Source: Calliopsis andreniformis (lineage: Eukaryota; Arthropoda; Insecta; Hymenoptera; Andrenidae). From it: DNA of 64,000 nt. This document shows positions 23,801-37,044 of this stretch, in pieces. How positions within the stretch are numbered: the first letter of the stretch is position 1; every line of letters starts with the position of its first letter. The notes beneath the pieces were generated by a model that did no database searches, was not told the DNA's origin, and was given only the letters and a program-made list of their open reading frames with translations. The stretch lies in contig NW_027480505.1 in the NCBI RefSeq assembly GCF_051401765.1, forward strand, positions 1,364,001-1,428,000, written 5' to 3'. Both the position numbers and the translations under genes were made by a program.

Positions 23801-26800
23801 GATTTGGTGGAGCAACGCCCTACAGTGAAGCCTAGGTAGTCCGGAACGTAGATATGTCCATAACCATCACACAGGTTGCAATTATTCGTTTGGTTTAACG
23901 ATGGAAAGACTGTTGTATTTATTTTGTAGTTTATGCTTCTGGCGTTGACTTCTAAGGCCCTAACTCTTCGATCTGGTGGAGCAACGCCTCAGAGATAAGT
24001 CTGGGATGCCCGAAATGTCGATATGATCATTACTTTCGCACTGGTTGCAATTAGTCATGCTATACGATGGAAAAACTGCTGCATTTTTATTGTATTTTGT
24101 GCTTCTGGCGTTGACTTCTAAGGCCGTAGCTACTAGATATGGTGGAGCAACGCCCTAGAGTGACGCCTAGGTTACCCGTAACGTAGAAATGACCATTACT
24201 TTCACACTGTTTGCAATTATTCGTTTTATACAATGGAAAAACTGTTCTATTTATTTTGTAATTAACGCTTCGGGCGTTGGTTTCTAAGGCCCTAACTATT
24301 TGATCTGGTGGAGCAACGCCCTAGAGTGAAGCCTAGGTTGCCCGGAACGTAGAAGTGACCATAACATTCACACTGGTTGCTATTATTCGTTTTATACGAT
24401 GGAAAAACTGTTATATTTATTTTGTATTTTATGCTTCGGGCGTTGACTTCTAAGGCCCTAACTGTTTGATGTGGTGGAGCAACGCCCTAGAGTGAAGCCT
24501 AGGTTGCCCGGAACGTAGAAATGACCAACTCTTTCACACTGGTAGCAATTATTCGTTTTATACATGGAAAAGCTGTTATACATATATTGTATTTTATGCT
24601 TTTGGCGTTCACTTCTTAGGCCCGAACTATTCGATCTGGTGGAACAACGGCCGAGGGTGAAGCCTAGGTTGCCCGGAACGTAGAAATGACCATTACTTTC
24701 ACACTGTTTGCAAATATACATTATATACGATGGAAAGTCTGTTGTATTTATGTTGTATTTTATGCTTCTGGCGTTGACTTCTTAGGCCCTAACTATTTTA
24801 TCTGGTGGAGCACCGCCCTAGAGTGAAGCCTAGGTTGCCCGGAACGTAGAAATGACCATAAATTTCACACTGGTAGCAATTATTCGTTTTATACGATGGA
24901 AAAGCTGTAGTATTTATATCGTATTTAATGCTTCTGGCGTTGACTTCTTAGGCCCCAACAATTCCATCTGGTGGAACAAAGTCCTGTGGTGAAGCCTAGG
25001 TTGACCGGAACGTAGAAATGACCATAACTTTCACACTGGTAGCAATTATTCGTTTTATACATGGAAAAACTGTCCTATTTATTTTGTATTTAATGCTTCG
25101 GGCGTTGGTTTCTAAGGCCCTAACTGTTGGATCTTGTGGAGCAACGCCCTAGAGTGAAGCCCAGGTTGCCCGAAACGTAGAAGTGACCATAACTTTCACA
25201 CTGGTTGCTATTATTCGTTTTATACGATGGAAAAACTGTTATATTTATTTTGTTTTTTATGCTTCGGGCGTTGACTTCTAAGACCGCAGCTATTCGATGT
25301 GGTGGAGCAACGCCCCAGAGTGATGCCTAGGTTGCCCGGAACGTAGAAATGACCATTACTTTCACAATGTTTGCAATTATTCATTTCATACGATGAAAAA
25401 ACCGTTGTACTTATATTGTATTTTATTCTTATGGCGTTGAATTGTTAGGCCCTAACTATTCCCTCTGGTGGATCAACGCCGTAGAGTGAAACCTACGTTG
25501 CGCGGAACGTAGAAATGACCATTACTTTCACACTGGTTGCAATTATTCGTTTTATACGATGGAAAAGCTGTTGTATTTATATCGTATTTTATGCTTCTGG
25601 CGTTGACTTCTTAGGACCTAACCATTCGATCTGGTGGAGCAACGCCCTAGAGTGAAGCCTAGGTTGCCCGGAACGTAGAAATGACCATAACTTCCACACT
25701 GGTTGCTATTATTCGTTTTATACGATGGAAAAACTGTTATATTTATATTGTATTTTATGCTTCTGACGTTGACTTCTTAGGCCCTAACTATTCGATGTGG
25801 TGGAACAACGCCCTAGAGTGAAGCCTAGGTTGCCCGGAACGTAGAAATGACCATTACTTTCACACTGGTTGCAATTATTCCTGTTATACGATGGAAAAAC
25901 TGTTGTATTATAATTGTATTTTATGCTTTTAGCGATGAATTCTAAGTCACTAGCTATTCGATCTGGTGGAGCAACGCGCTAGAGTGACGCCTAGGTTGCT
26001 CGGAACCTAGAAATGACCACTACTTTCACACTGGTTGCAATTATCCGTTTTATACGATGGAAAAGCTGCTGTACTTATTTTGCATTTTATGCTTCGGGCG
26101 TTGACTTCTAACGCCCTAACTGATTGATCTGGTGGAGCAACGCCCTAGAGTGAGGCCTAGATTGCCAGGAACGTTGGAATGACCATAACCTAGACAACTG
26201 GTTGCTATTATTCGTTTTATACGGTTGAAAAACTGGTATATTTATATTGTATTTTATTCTTATGGCGTTGACTTCATAGGCCCTAACTATACGATCTGGT
26301 GGAGCAACGCCGTAGAGTGAAGCCTAGGTTGCCCGGAACGTAGAAATGACCATTACTTTCACACTGTTTGCAATTATTCATTTTATACAATGGAAAAGCT
26401 GTTGTATTTATATCGTATTTTTGCTTCTGGCGTTGACTTCTAAGGACCTAACTATTCGATCTGGTGGAGCAACGCCCTAGAGTGAAGCCTAGATTGCTCG
26501 GAATAGAGAAGTGACCATAACTTTCACACTGGATGCAATTATTCGTTTTCTGCGATGGAAAAACTGTTGTATTTATATTGTATTTTATGCTTCTGGCGTT
26601 CACTTCTTTGGGCCTAACTATTCGATCTGATGGAACAATGCCCTAGGGTGAAGCCTAGGTTGCCCGGAACGTAGAAATGACCATAACTATTACACTGGTA
26701 GCAATTATTCGTTTTATACAATGGAAAAACTGTTCTATTTATTTTGTATTTTATGCTTCGGGCGTTGACTTCTCTGTCCCTAACAATTCCATCTGGTGGA

Positions 26801-27120
26801 GCAGCGCCCTAGAGTGAAGCCTAGGTTCCCTGGAACGTACAAATGACCATTACCTTCACACTGGTTGCAGTTATTCGTTTTATACAATGGAAAGACTGTT
26901 CTATTTATTTTGCATTTTATGCTTCGGGCGTTGACTTCTAAGGACATAACTATTCGATCTGGTGGAGCAACGCCCTAGAGTGAAGCCTAGGTTGCCCGGG
27001 AGGTAGAAATGACCATAACTTTCACACTGGTTGCTATTATTCCTTTTATACGATGGAAAAGCTGTTAAATTTATATTGCATTTTATGCTTCTGGCATTGA
27101 ATTCTCAGTCCCTAGCAATT
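20811..27120. repeat. Heterogeneous middle zone
   Basis: About 38 diverged monomers with a mixed order. Recurring pieces can be seen. GACTTCTATGGCCCTAACTA with ATTGGATC near 21803 returns at 22799 (996 bp later). CTGCTCGGTCTGG at 21637 returns at 23131 (1494 bp, nine monomers). 23765-24185 copies arm sequence 5517-5935. 21196-21345 resembles 60907-61070. An m1-like monomer lies near 26600 and an m3/m4-like pair (CCCGGGAAGTAG then GGCATTGAATTC) near 23340-23470. Open frames here are repeat by-products. No gene is seen. Confidence 0.8.
23765..24185. repeat. Third copy of arm sequence 5517-5935
   Basis: The order and rare variants match arm block A3: GATTTGGTGGAGCAACGCCC, GATATGTCCATAACCATCAC, TTTTGTAGTTTATGC, GTCTGGGATGCCCGAAATG, CGATATGATCATTACTTTCG and TTAGTCATGCTATACG. 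This copy has a private change at TTCGTTTGGTTTAACGATGG, where others have TTCGTTTTATACGATGG. It shows that pieces of the arms moved into the interior, or the reverse, as groups of two to three monomers. Confidence 0.85.
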
Positions 27121-29234
27121 CCATCTGGTGGAGCAACACCCTAGAGTGAAGCCTAGGTTTCCCGGAACGTAGAAGTGACCATTACTTCCACACTGTTTGC
27201 AAATATACATTATATACGATGGAAAAGCTGTTGTACTTATATTGTAATTTATGCTTCTGGCGTTGACTTCTTAGGCCCTAACTATTTGATCTGGCGGAGC
27301 ACCGCCCTAGAGTGAAGCCTAGGTTGCCCGGAACGTAGAACATACCATTACCTTCACACTGGTTGCAATTATTCCTGTTATACGATGGAAAAACTGTTGC
27401 ACCTTTATTGTATTTTAGCTTCTGGCGTTGACTTCATAGGCCCTAACTATTCGATCTGGTGGATCAACGTCCTAGAGTGAAGCCTAGGTTGACCGGAACG
27501 TAGAAATGACCATAACTTTCACACTGGTTACCATTATTCGTTTTATACGATGGAAAAGCTGTTGTATTTATATCGTATTTTATGCTTCTGGCGTTGACTT
27601 CTTAGGCCCTAACTATTCCATCTGGTGGAACAACGCCCTGTGGTGAAGCCTAGGTTGCCCGGAACGCAGAAATGACCAGTACTTTCACACTGGTTGCAGT
27701 TAATCGTTTTATACAATGGAAAAGCTGTTCTATGTATTTTGCATATTATGCTTCGGGCGTTGACTTCTAAGGCCCTACCTATTCGATCTGGTGGAGCAAC
27801 GCCCTAGAGTGAAGCCTAGGTTGCCCGGGAAGTAGAAATGACCATAACTTTCACACTGGTTGCTATTATTCGTTTTATACGATGGAAAAGCTGTTGTATT
27901 TATATCGTATTTTATGCTTCTGGCGTTGACTTCTATGGCCCTAGCTATTCGATCTAGTGGAGCAACGCCCTAGAGTGAAGCCTAGGTTGCCCGGAACGTA
28001 GAAATGACCATCACTTTCAAACTGATTGCAATTAATCCTGTTATACGATGGAAAAACTATTGTATTTTTATTGCATTTTATGCTTCGTGCGTTGACTTCT
28101 AAGGCCCTAACTATTCAATCTGTTGGAGCAACGCCCTAGAGTGAAGCCTAGGTTGCTCGGAATGTAGAAATGACCATAACTTTCACACTGGCTGCAATTA
28201 TTCGTTTTATACGATGGAAAAGCTGTTGTATTTATATCGTATTTTATGCTTCTGGCGGTGACTTCTAAGGACCTAACTATTAGATCTGGTGGAGCAACGC
28301 CTTAGAGTGAAGCCTAGGTTGCTCGGAATGTAGAAATAACCATAACTTTCACACTGGTTGCAATTATTCGTATTTTACAATGGAAAAGCTGTTGTATTTA
28401 TATTGTATTTTATGCTTCTGGCGTTGTCTTCTAAGGCCCTAGCTATTCGATCTAGTGGAGCAACGCCCTAGAGTGAAGTCTAGGTTGCACGGAACGTCGA
28501 AATGACCATCACTTTCAAACTGGTTGCAATTAATCCTGTTATACCATGGAAAAGCTGTTGTATTTATATCGTATTGTATGCTTCTGGCGTTGACATCTAA
28601 GGACCTATCTGTTTGATCTGGTGGAGCAACGCCCTAGCGTGAAGCCTAGGTTGCACGGAACGTAGAAATGACCATTACCTTCACACTGGTTGCTGTTATT
28701 CGTTTTATACAATGGAAAGACTGTTCTATTTATTTTGCATTTTATGCTTCGGGCGTTGACTTCTAAGGCCCTACCTATTCCATCTGGTGGAGCAACACCC
28801 TAGCGTGAAGCCTAGGTTGCCCGGAACGTAGAAATGACCATTACTTCCACACTGTTTGCAAATATACATTATATACGATGGAAAAGCTGTTGTACTTATA
28901 TTGTAATTTATGCTTCTGGCGTTGACTTCTTAGGCCGTAACTATTTGATCTGGTGGAGCACCGCCCTAGAGTGAAGCCTAGGTTGCCCGGAACGTAGAAC
29001 ATACCATTACCTTCACACTGGTTGCAATTATTCCTGTAGTACGATGAAAAGACTGTTGTATTTTTATTGTATCTTATGCTCATGGTGTTGACTTCTAAGG
29101 CCCTAACTATTCGATCTGGTGGAGCAACGCCCTAGAGTGACGCCTAGGTTGCCCGGAACGTAGAAATGACCATTACTTTCACAATGTTAGCAACTACTCA
29201 TTTTATACGATGGAATAACTGTTGTATTTATATT
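27121..29234. repeat. R block, left copy (paralogue of 41560-43674)
   Basis: This block of about 2.1 kb aligns with 41560-43674 at offset 14439-14440; the one-base change comes from TATTTTAGCTTC here versus TATTTTATGCTTC there. It starts and ends with the R cassette: CCATCTGG, CAACACCCTAG, ACTTCCACACTGTTTGC, AAATATACATTATATACG, GTAATTTATGC, CTATTTGATC, GAGCACCGCC and GAACATACC. Between these lie TATACCATGGAAAAGC and CATTTTACAATGG-like private variants shared by both copies. It ends where the main HOR starts. Confidence 0.88.
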
Positions 29235-29242
29235 GAATTTTA

Positions 29243-31068
29243 TGCTTCTGGCGTTCACTTCTTAGGCCCTAACTATTCGATCTGGTGGAACAACGCCCTA
29301 GGGTGAAGCCTAGGTTGCCCGGAACGTAGAAATGACCATAACTTTTACACTTGTAGCAATTATTCGTTTTATACAATCGAAAAACTGTTCTATTTATTTT
29401 GTATTTTATGCTTCGGGCGTTAACATCTAAGGCCCTAACTGTTTGATCTGGTGGAGCAACGCCCTAGAGTGAAGCCTAGGTTGCCCGGAACGTATAAGTG
29501 ACCATAACTTTCACACTGGTTACCATTATTCGTTTTATGCGATGGAAAAGCTGTTGTATTTATATCGTATTTTATGCTTCTGGCGTTGACTTCTTAGGCC
29601 CTAACTATTCCATCTGGTGGAACAACGCCCTAGGGTGAAGCCTAGGTCGCCCGGGAAGTAGAAATGACCATAACTTTCACACTGGTTGCTATTATTCGGT
29701 TTATACGATGGAAAAACTGTTAGATTTATATTGCATATTATGCTTCTGGCATTGAATTCTAAGTCCCTAGCTATTCCATCTGGTGGAGCAACACCCTAGC
29801 GTGAAGCCTAGGTTGCCCGGAACGTAGAAATGACCATTACTTTCACACTGTTTGCAATTATTCTTTTTATACGATGGAAAAACTGTTGTATTTATATTGT
29901 ATTTTATGCTTCTGGCGTTCACTTCATAGGCCCTAACTATTCGATCTGGTGGAACAATGCCCTACGGTGAAGCCTAGGTTGCCCGGAACGTAGAAATGAC
30001 CATAACTTTCACACTGGTAGCAATTATTCGTTTTATACAATGGAAAAACAGTTATATTTATATTGTATCTTATGCTTCTGGCGTTGACATCTTAGGCCCT
30101 AACAATTCGATCTGGTGGAGCAACGCCCTAGAGTGAAGCCTAGGTTGCCTGGAACGTACAAATGACCATCACTTTCACACGGGTTGCAATTATTCCTGTT
30201 ATAGGATGGAAAGACTGTTGTATTTTTATTGTATTTTATGCTTCAGGCGTTGACTTCTGAGGCCGCAGCTATTCGATGTGGTGGAAGAACGCCATAGAGT
30301 GAAGCCTAGGTTGCCCGGAACGTAGAAATGACCAGAACTTTCATACTGGTTGCAATCATTCGTTTTATAGGATGGAAGAACTGTTGTATTCATATTGTAT
30401 TTTATGCTGCTGGCGTTCACTTCTTAGGCCCTAACTATTCGATCTGGTGGAACAACGCCCTGGGGTGAAGCCTAGGTTGCCCGGAACGTAGTAATGACCA
30501 TAACTTTCACACTGGTTGCTATTATTCGTTTTATACGATGGAAAAACTGTTCTTTTTGTTCTGTATTTTATGCTTCGGGCGTTGACTTCTAAGGCCCTAA
30601 CTGTTTGATCTTGTGGAGCAACGCCATTGTGTGAAGCCTATGTTGCCCGGAACGTAGAAATGATCATTACTTTCGCACTGGTGGCAATTAGTCATGCTAT
30701 ACGATGGAAAAACTATTGCATTTTTATTGTATTTTATGCTTCTGGCGTTGACTTCTATGGCCCTACCTATTCGATCTGGTGGAGCAACGCCCTAGAGTGC
30801 AGCCTAGGTAGCCCGGATCCTCGAAATGGCCATAACTTTCACACTGAATGCTATTATTCGTTTTATGCGATGGTAAAACTGTTATATTTATGTTGTATAT
30901 TATGCTTCTGGCGTTGCCTTCTAAGGCCCTAACTATTCAATCTGCTGGAGCAACGCCCTAGTGTGTAGCCTAGGTTGCCTGGAAAGTAGAAATGACCATA
31001 ACTTTCATACTGGTTGCAATTACTCGTTTTATATGATGGAAAAACTGTTGTATTTATATTGAATTTTA
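29243..31068. repeat. Main HOR, unit 1 (complete 11-mer, m1-m11)
   Basis: Eleven distinct monomers span exactly 1826 bp, starting every 166 bp. Markers are: m1 GTTCACTTCTTAGG and ACAATCGAAAAAC; m2 GTTAACATCTAAGG and CGTATAAGTGACC; m3 GGTCGCCCGGGAAG; m4 GGCATTGAATTC; m5 TTCACTTCATAGG and AAACAGTTATA; m6 CCTAACAATTCG and ACACGGG; m7 CTTCTGAGGCCGCAG and GAAGAACGCC; m8 TGCTGCTGGCG and CTTTTTGTTCTG; m9 GCCATTGTGTG and TTAGTCATGC; m10 GCCCGGATCCTCG; m11 AATCTGCTGG and GTGTGTAGCC. Neighbouring monomers differ strongly; m1 and m2 differ at about 22 of 166 positions by my count. Unit 2 differs from this unit at only about three sites. Confidence 0.95.
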
Positions 31069-32894
31069 TGCTTCTGGCGTTCACTTCTTAGGCCCTAACT
31101 ATTCGATCTGGTGGAACAACGCCCTAGGGTGAAGCCTAGGTTGCCCGGAACGTAGAAATGACCATAACTTTTACACTTGTAGCAATTATTCGTTTTATAC
31201 AATCGAAAAACTGTTCTATTTACTTTGTATTTTATGCTTCGGGCGTTAACATCTAAGGCCCTAACTGTTTGATCTGGTGGAGCAACGCCCTAGAGTGAAG
31301 CCTAGGTTGCCCGGAACGTATAAGTGACCATAACTTCCACACTGGTTACCATTATTCGTTTTATGCGATGGAAAAGCTGTTGTATTTATATCGTATTTTA
31401 TGCTTCTGGCGTTGACGTCTTAGGCCCTAACTATTCCATCTGGTGGAACAACGCCCTAGGGTGAAGCCTAGGTCGCCCGGGAAGTAGAAATGACCATAAC
31501 TTTCACACTGGTTGCTATTATTCGGTTTATACGATGGAAAAACTGTTAGATTTATATTGCATATTATGCTTCTGGCATTGAATTCTAAGTCCCTAGCTAT
31601 TCCATCTGGTGGAGCAACACCCTAGCGTGAAGCCTAGGTTGCCCGGAACGTAGAAATGACCATTACTTTCACACTGTTTGCAATTATTCTTTTTATACGA
31701 TGGAAAAACTGTTGTATTTATATTGTATTTTATGCTTCTGGCGTTCACTTCATAGGCCCTAACTATTCGATCTGGTGGAACAATGCCCTACGGTGAAGCC
31801 TAGGTTGCCCGGAACGTAGAAATGACCATAACTTTCACACTGGTAGCAATTATTCGTTTTATACAATGGAAAAACAGTTATATTTATATTGTATCTTATG
31901 CTTCTGGCGTTGACATCTTAGGCCCTAACAATTCGATCTGGTGGAGCAACGCCCTAGAGTGAAGCCTAGGTTGCCTGGAACGTACAAATGACCATCACTT
32001 TCACACGGGTTGCAATTATTCCTGTTATAGGATGGAAAGACTGTTGTATTTTTATTGTATTTTATGCTTCAGGCGTTGACTTCTGAGGCCGCAGCTATTC
32101 GATGTGGTGGAAGAACGCCATAGAGTGAAGCCTAGGTTGCCCGGAACGTAGAAATGACCAGAACTTTCATACTGGTTGCAATCATTCGTTTTATAGGATG
32201 GAAGAACTGTTGTATTCATATTGTATTTTATGCTGCTGGCGTTCACTTCTTAGGCCCTAACTATTCGATCTGGTGGAACAACGCCCTGGGGTGAAGCCTA
32301 GGTTGCCCGGAACGTAGTAATGACCATAACTTTCACACTGGTTGCTATTATTCGTTTTATACGATGGAAAAACTGTTCTTTTTGTTCTGTATTTTATGCT
32401 TCGGGCGTTGACTTCTAAGGCCCTAACTGTTTGATCTTGTGGAGCAACGCCATTGTGTGAAGCCTATGTTGCCCGGAACGTAGAAATGATCATTACTTTC
32501 GCACTGGTGGCAATTAGTCATGCTATACGATGGAAAAACTATTGCATTTTTATTGTATTTTATGCTTCTGGCGTTGACTTCTATGGCCCTACCTATTCGA
32601 TCTGGTGGAGCAACGCCCTAGAGTGCAGCCTAGGTAGCCCGGATCCTCGAAATGGCCATAACTTTCACACTGAATGCTATTATTCGTTTTATGCGATGGT
32701 AAAACTGTTATATTTATGTTGTATATTATGCTTCTGGCGTTGCCTTCTAAGGCCCTAACTATTCAATCTGCTGGAGCAACGCCCTAGTGTGTAGCCTAGG
32801 TTGCCTGGAAAGTAGAAATGACCATAACTTTCATACTGGTTGCAATTACTCGTTTTATATGATGGAAAAACTGTTGTATTTATATTGAATTTTA
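31069..32894. repeat. Main HOR, unit 2 (complete 11-mer)
   Basis: Same length (1826 bp) and same m1-m11 order as unit 1. By eye I found only about three substitutions, all in m1-m3: ATTTACTTTG versus ATTTATTTTG, AACTTCCACAC versus AACTTTCACAC, and GACGTCTTAGG versus GACTTCTTAGG. Both units share the private GATGGTAAAACTG in m10 and CACTGGTGGC in m9, which the other units lack, so units 1 and 2 are the most recent duplicate pair. Confidence 0.95.
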
Positions 32895-34222
32895 TGCTTC
32901 TGGCGTTCACTTCTTAGGCCCTAACTATTCGATCTGGTGGAACAACGCCCTAGGGTGAAGCCTAGGTTGCCCGGAACGTAGAAATGACCATAACTTTCAC
33001 ACTGTTTGCAATTATTCATTTTATACGATGGAAAAACTGTTGTATTTATATTGTATTTTATGCTTCTGGCGTTCACTTCATAGGCCCTAACTATTCGATC
33101 TGGTGGAACAATGCCCTACGGTGAAGCCTAGGTTGCCCGGAACGTAGAAATGACCATAACTTTCACACTGGTAGCAATTATTCGTTTTATACAATGGAAA
33201 AACAGTTATATTTATATTGTATCTTATGCTTCTGGCGTTGACATCTTAGGCCCTAACAATTCGATCTGGTGGAGCAACGCCCTAGAGTGAAGCCTAGGTT
33301 GCCTGGAACGTACAAATGACCATCACTTTCACACGGGTTGCAATTATTCCTGTTATAGGATGGAAAGACTGTTGTATTTTTATTGTATTTTATGCTTCAG
33401 GCGTTGACTTCTGAGGCCGCAGCTATTCGATGTGGTGGAAGAACGCCATAGAGTGAAGCCTAGGTTGCCCGGAACGTAGAAATGACCAGAACTTTCATAC
33501 TGGTTGCAATCATTCGTTTTATAGGATGGAAGAACTGTTGTATTTATATTGTATTTTATGCTGCTGGCGTTCACTTCTTAGGCCCTAACTATTCGATCTG
33601 GTGGAACAACGCCCTGGGGTGAAGCCTAGGTTGCCCGGAACGTAGAAATGACCATAACTTTCACACTGGTTGCTATTATTCGTTTTATACGATGGAAAAA
33701 CTGTTCTTTTTGTTCTGTATTTTATGCTTCGGGCGTTGACTTCTAAGGCCCTAACTGTTTGATCTTGTGGAGCAACGCCATTGTGTGAAGCCTAGGTTGC
33801 CCGGACCGTAGAAATGATCATTACTTTCGCACTGGTTGCAATTAGTCATGCTATACGATGGAAAAGCTGTTGTATTTATATTGTAATTTATGCTTCTGGC
33901 GTTGACTTCTATGGCCCTACCTATTCGATCTGGTGGACCAACGCCCTAGAGTGCAACCTAGGTAGGCCGGATCCTCGAAATGGCCATAACTTTCACACTG
34001 AATGCTATTATTCGTTTTATGCGATGGAAAAACTGTTATATTTATGTTGTATATTATGCTTCTGGCGTTGCCTTCTAAGGCACTAACTATTCGATCTGGT
34101 GGAGCAACGCCCTAGAGTGAAGCCGAGATTGCCCGGAACGTAGGAATGACCATAACTTTACCACTGGTAGTAATTATTCGTTTTATGCAATGGAAAAACA
34201 GTTATATTTATATTGTATCTTA
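32895..34222. repeat. Main HOR, shortened unit 3 with two hybrid monomers
   Basis: The first monomer (32895) begins as m1 (GTTCACTTCTTAGG, CCCTAGGGTG) and ends as m4 (CACTGTTTGCAATTATTC), so m2, m3 and parts of m1 and m4 are gone: a loss of exactly three monomers (498 bp). m5-m10 follow. The last monomer (34057-34222) starts as an m11 variant (GTTGCCTTCTAAGGCACTAA, GCCGAGATTGCCC) and ends as m5 (AAACAGTTATA), so the next unit begins directly at m6. m10 here carries GACCAACGCC and GTAGGCCGG variants. Confidence 0.92.
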
Positions 34223-35218
34223 TGCTTCTGGCGTTGACTTCTTAGGCCCCAACAATTCGATCTGGTGGAGCAACGCCCTAGAGTGAAGCCTAGGTTGCCT
34301 GGAACGTACAAATGACCATCACTTTCACACGGGTTGCAATTATTCCTGTTATGGGATGGAAAGACTGTTGTATTTTTATTGTATTTTATGCTTCAGGCGT
34401 TGACTTCTGAGGCCGCAGCTATTCGATGTGGTGGAAGATCGCCATAGAGTGAAGCCTAGGTTGCCCGGAACGTAGAAATGACCAGAACTTTCATACTGGT
34501 TGCAATCATTCGTTTTATAGGATGGAAGAACTGTTGTATTTATATTGTACTTTATGCTGCTGGCGTTCACTTCTTAGGCCCTAACTATTCGATCTGGTGG
34601 AACAACGCCCTGGGGTGAAGCCTAGGTTGCCCGGAACGTAGAAATGACCATAACTTTCACACTGGTTGCTATTATTCGTTTTATACGATGGAAAAACTGT
34701 TCTTTTTGTTCTGTATTTTATGCTTCGGGCGTTGACTTCTAAGGCCCTAACTGTTTGATCTTGTGGAGCAACGCCATTGTGTGAAGCCTATGTTGCCCGG
34801 AACGTAGAAATGATCATTACTTTCGCACTGGTTGCAATTAGTCATGCTATACGATGGAAAAACTATTGCATTTTTATTGTATTTTATGCTTCTGGCGTTG
34901 ACTTCTATGGCCCTACCTATTCGATCTGGTGGAGCAACGCCCTAGAGTGCAGCCTAGGTAGCCCGGATCCTCGAAATGGCCATAACTTTCACACTGAATG
35001 CTATTATTCGTTTTATGCGATGGAAAAACTGTTATATTTATGTTGTATATTATGCTTCTGGCGTTGCCTTCTAAGGCCCTAACTATTCAATCTGCTGGAG
35101 CAACGCCCTAGTGTGTAGCCTAGGTTGCCTGGAAAGTAGAAATGACCATAACTTTCATACTGGTTGCAATTACTCGTTTTATATGATGGAAAAACTGTTG
35201 TATTTATATTGAATTTTA
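34223..35218. repeat. Main HOR, six-monomer unit 4 (m6-m11)
   Basis: 996 bp, exactly six monomers. m6-m8 are of haplotype II: GGCCCCAACAATTCG, GTTATGGGATGG, GGAAGATCGCC and GTACTTTATGCTGC. The same haplotype is found at 43849, 47501 and 51651. The unit ends with a normal m11 and passes into a full m1 at 35219. Confidence 0.92.
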
Positions 35219-37044
35219 TGCTTCTGGCGTTCACTTCTTAGGCCCTAACTATTCGATCTGGTGGAACAACGCCCTAGGGTGAAGCCTAGGTTGCCCGGAA
35301 CGTAGAAATGACCATAACTTTTACACTTGTAGCAATTATTCGTTTTATACAATCGAAAAACTGTTCTATTTATTTTGTATTTTATGCTTCGGGCGTTAAC
35401 ATCTAAGGCCCTAACTGTTTGATCTGGTGGAGCAACGCCCTAGAGTGAAGCCTAGGTTGCCCGGAACGTATAAGTGACCATAACTTTCACACTGGTTACC
35501 ATTATTCGTTTTATGCGATGGAAAAGCTGTTGTATTTATATCGTATTTTATGCTTCTGGCGTTGACTTCTTAGGCCCTAACTATTCCATCTGGTGGAACA
35601 ACGCCCTAGGGTGAAGCCTAGGTCGCCCGGGAAGTAGAAATGACCATAACTTTCACACTGGTTGCTATTATTCGGTTTATACGATGGAAAAACTGTTAGA
35701 TTTATATTGCATATTATGCTTCTGGCATTGAATTCTAAGTCCCTAGCTATTCCATCTGGTGGAGCAACACCCTAGCGTGAAGCCTAGGTTGCCCGGAACG
35801 TAGAAATGACCATTACTTTCACACTGTTTGCAATTATTCATTTTATACGATGGAAAAACTGTTGTATTTATATTGTATTTTATGCTTCTGGCGTTCACTT
35901 CATAGGCCCTAACTATTCGATCTGGTGGAACAATGCCCTACGGTGAAGCCTAGGTTGCCCGGAACGTAGAAATGACCATAACTTTCACACTGGTAGCAAT
36001 TATTCGTTTTATACAATGGAAAAACAGTTATATTTATATTGTATCTTATGCTTCTGGCGTTGACATCTTAGGCCCTAACAATTCGATCTGGTGGAGCAAC
36101 GCCCTAGAGTGAAGCCTAGGTTGCCTGGAACGTACAAATGACCATCACTTTCACACGGGTTGCAATTATTCCTGTTATAGGATGGAAAGACTGTTGTATT
36201 TTTATTGTATTTTATGCTTCAGGCGTTGACTTCTGAGGCCGCAGCTATTCGATGTGGTGGAAGAACGCCATAGAGTGAAGCCTAGGTTGCCCGGAACGTA
36301 GAAATGACCAGAACTTTCATACTGGTTGCAATCATTCGTTTTATAGGATGGAAGAACTGTTGTATTTATATTGTATTTTATGCTGCTGGCGTTCACTTCT
36401 TAGGCCCTAACTATTCGATCTGGTGGAACAACGCCCTGGGGTGAAGCCTAGGTTGCCCGGAACGTAGAAATGACCATAACTTTCACACTGGTTGCTATTA
36501 TTCGTTTTATACGATGGAAAAACTGTTCTTTTTGTTCTGTATTTTATGCTTCGGGCGTTGACTTCTAAGGCCCTAACTGTTTGATCTTGTGGAGCAACGC
36601 CATTGTGTGAAGCCTAGGTTGCCCGGACCGTAGAAATGATCATTACTTTCGCACTGGCTGCAATTAGTCATGCTATACGATGGAAAAACTATTGCATTTT
36701 TATTGTATTTTATGCTTCTGGCGTTGACTTCTATGGCCCTACCTATTCGATCTGGTGGACCAACGCCCTAGAGTGCAGCCTAGGTAGGCCGGATCCTCGA
36801 AATGGCCATAACTTTCACACTGAATGCTATTATTCGTTTTATGCGATGGAAAAACTGTTATATTTATGTTGTATATTATGCTTCTGGCGTTCCCTTCTAA
36901 GGCACTAACTATTCGATCTGGTGGAGCAACGCCCTAGAGTGAAGCCGAGATTGCCCGGAACGTAGAAATGACCATCACTTTCGAACTGGTTGCAATTATT
37001 CCTGTTATATGATGGAAAAACTGTTGTACTTTTATTGCATTTTA
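35219..37044. repeat. Main HOR, unit 5 (11-mer with altered m11)
   Basis: m1-m10 are in order. The eleventh monomer (36879) has GTTCCCTTCTAAGGCACTAA and GCCGAGATTGCCC, like the 34057 hybrid, but ends as TCGAACTGGTTGC, CTGTTATATGATGG and TTATTGCATTTTA, a tail that resembles monomers near 9770-9830. m9 carries GACCGTAGAAATGATC and m10 GACCAACGCC plus GTAGGCCGG. Confidence 0.88.
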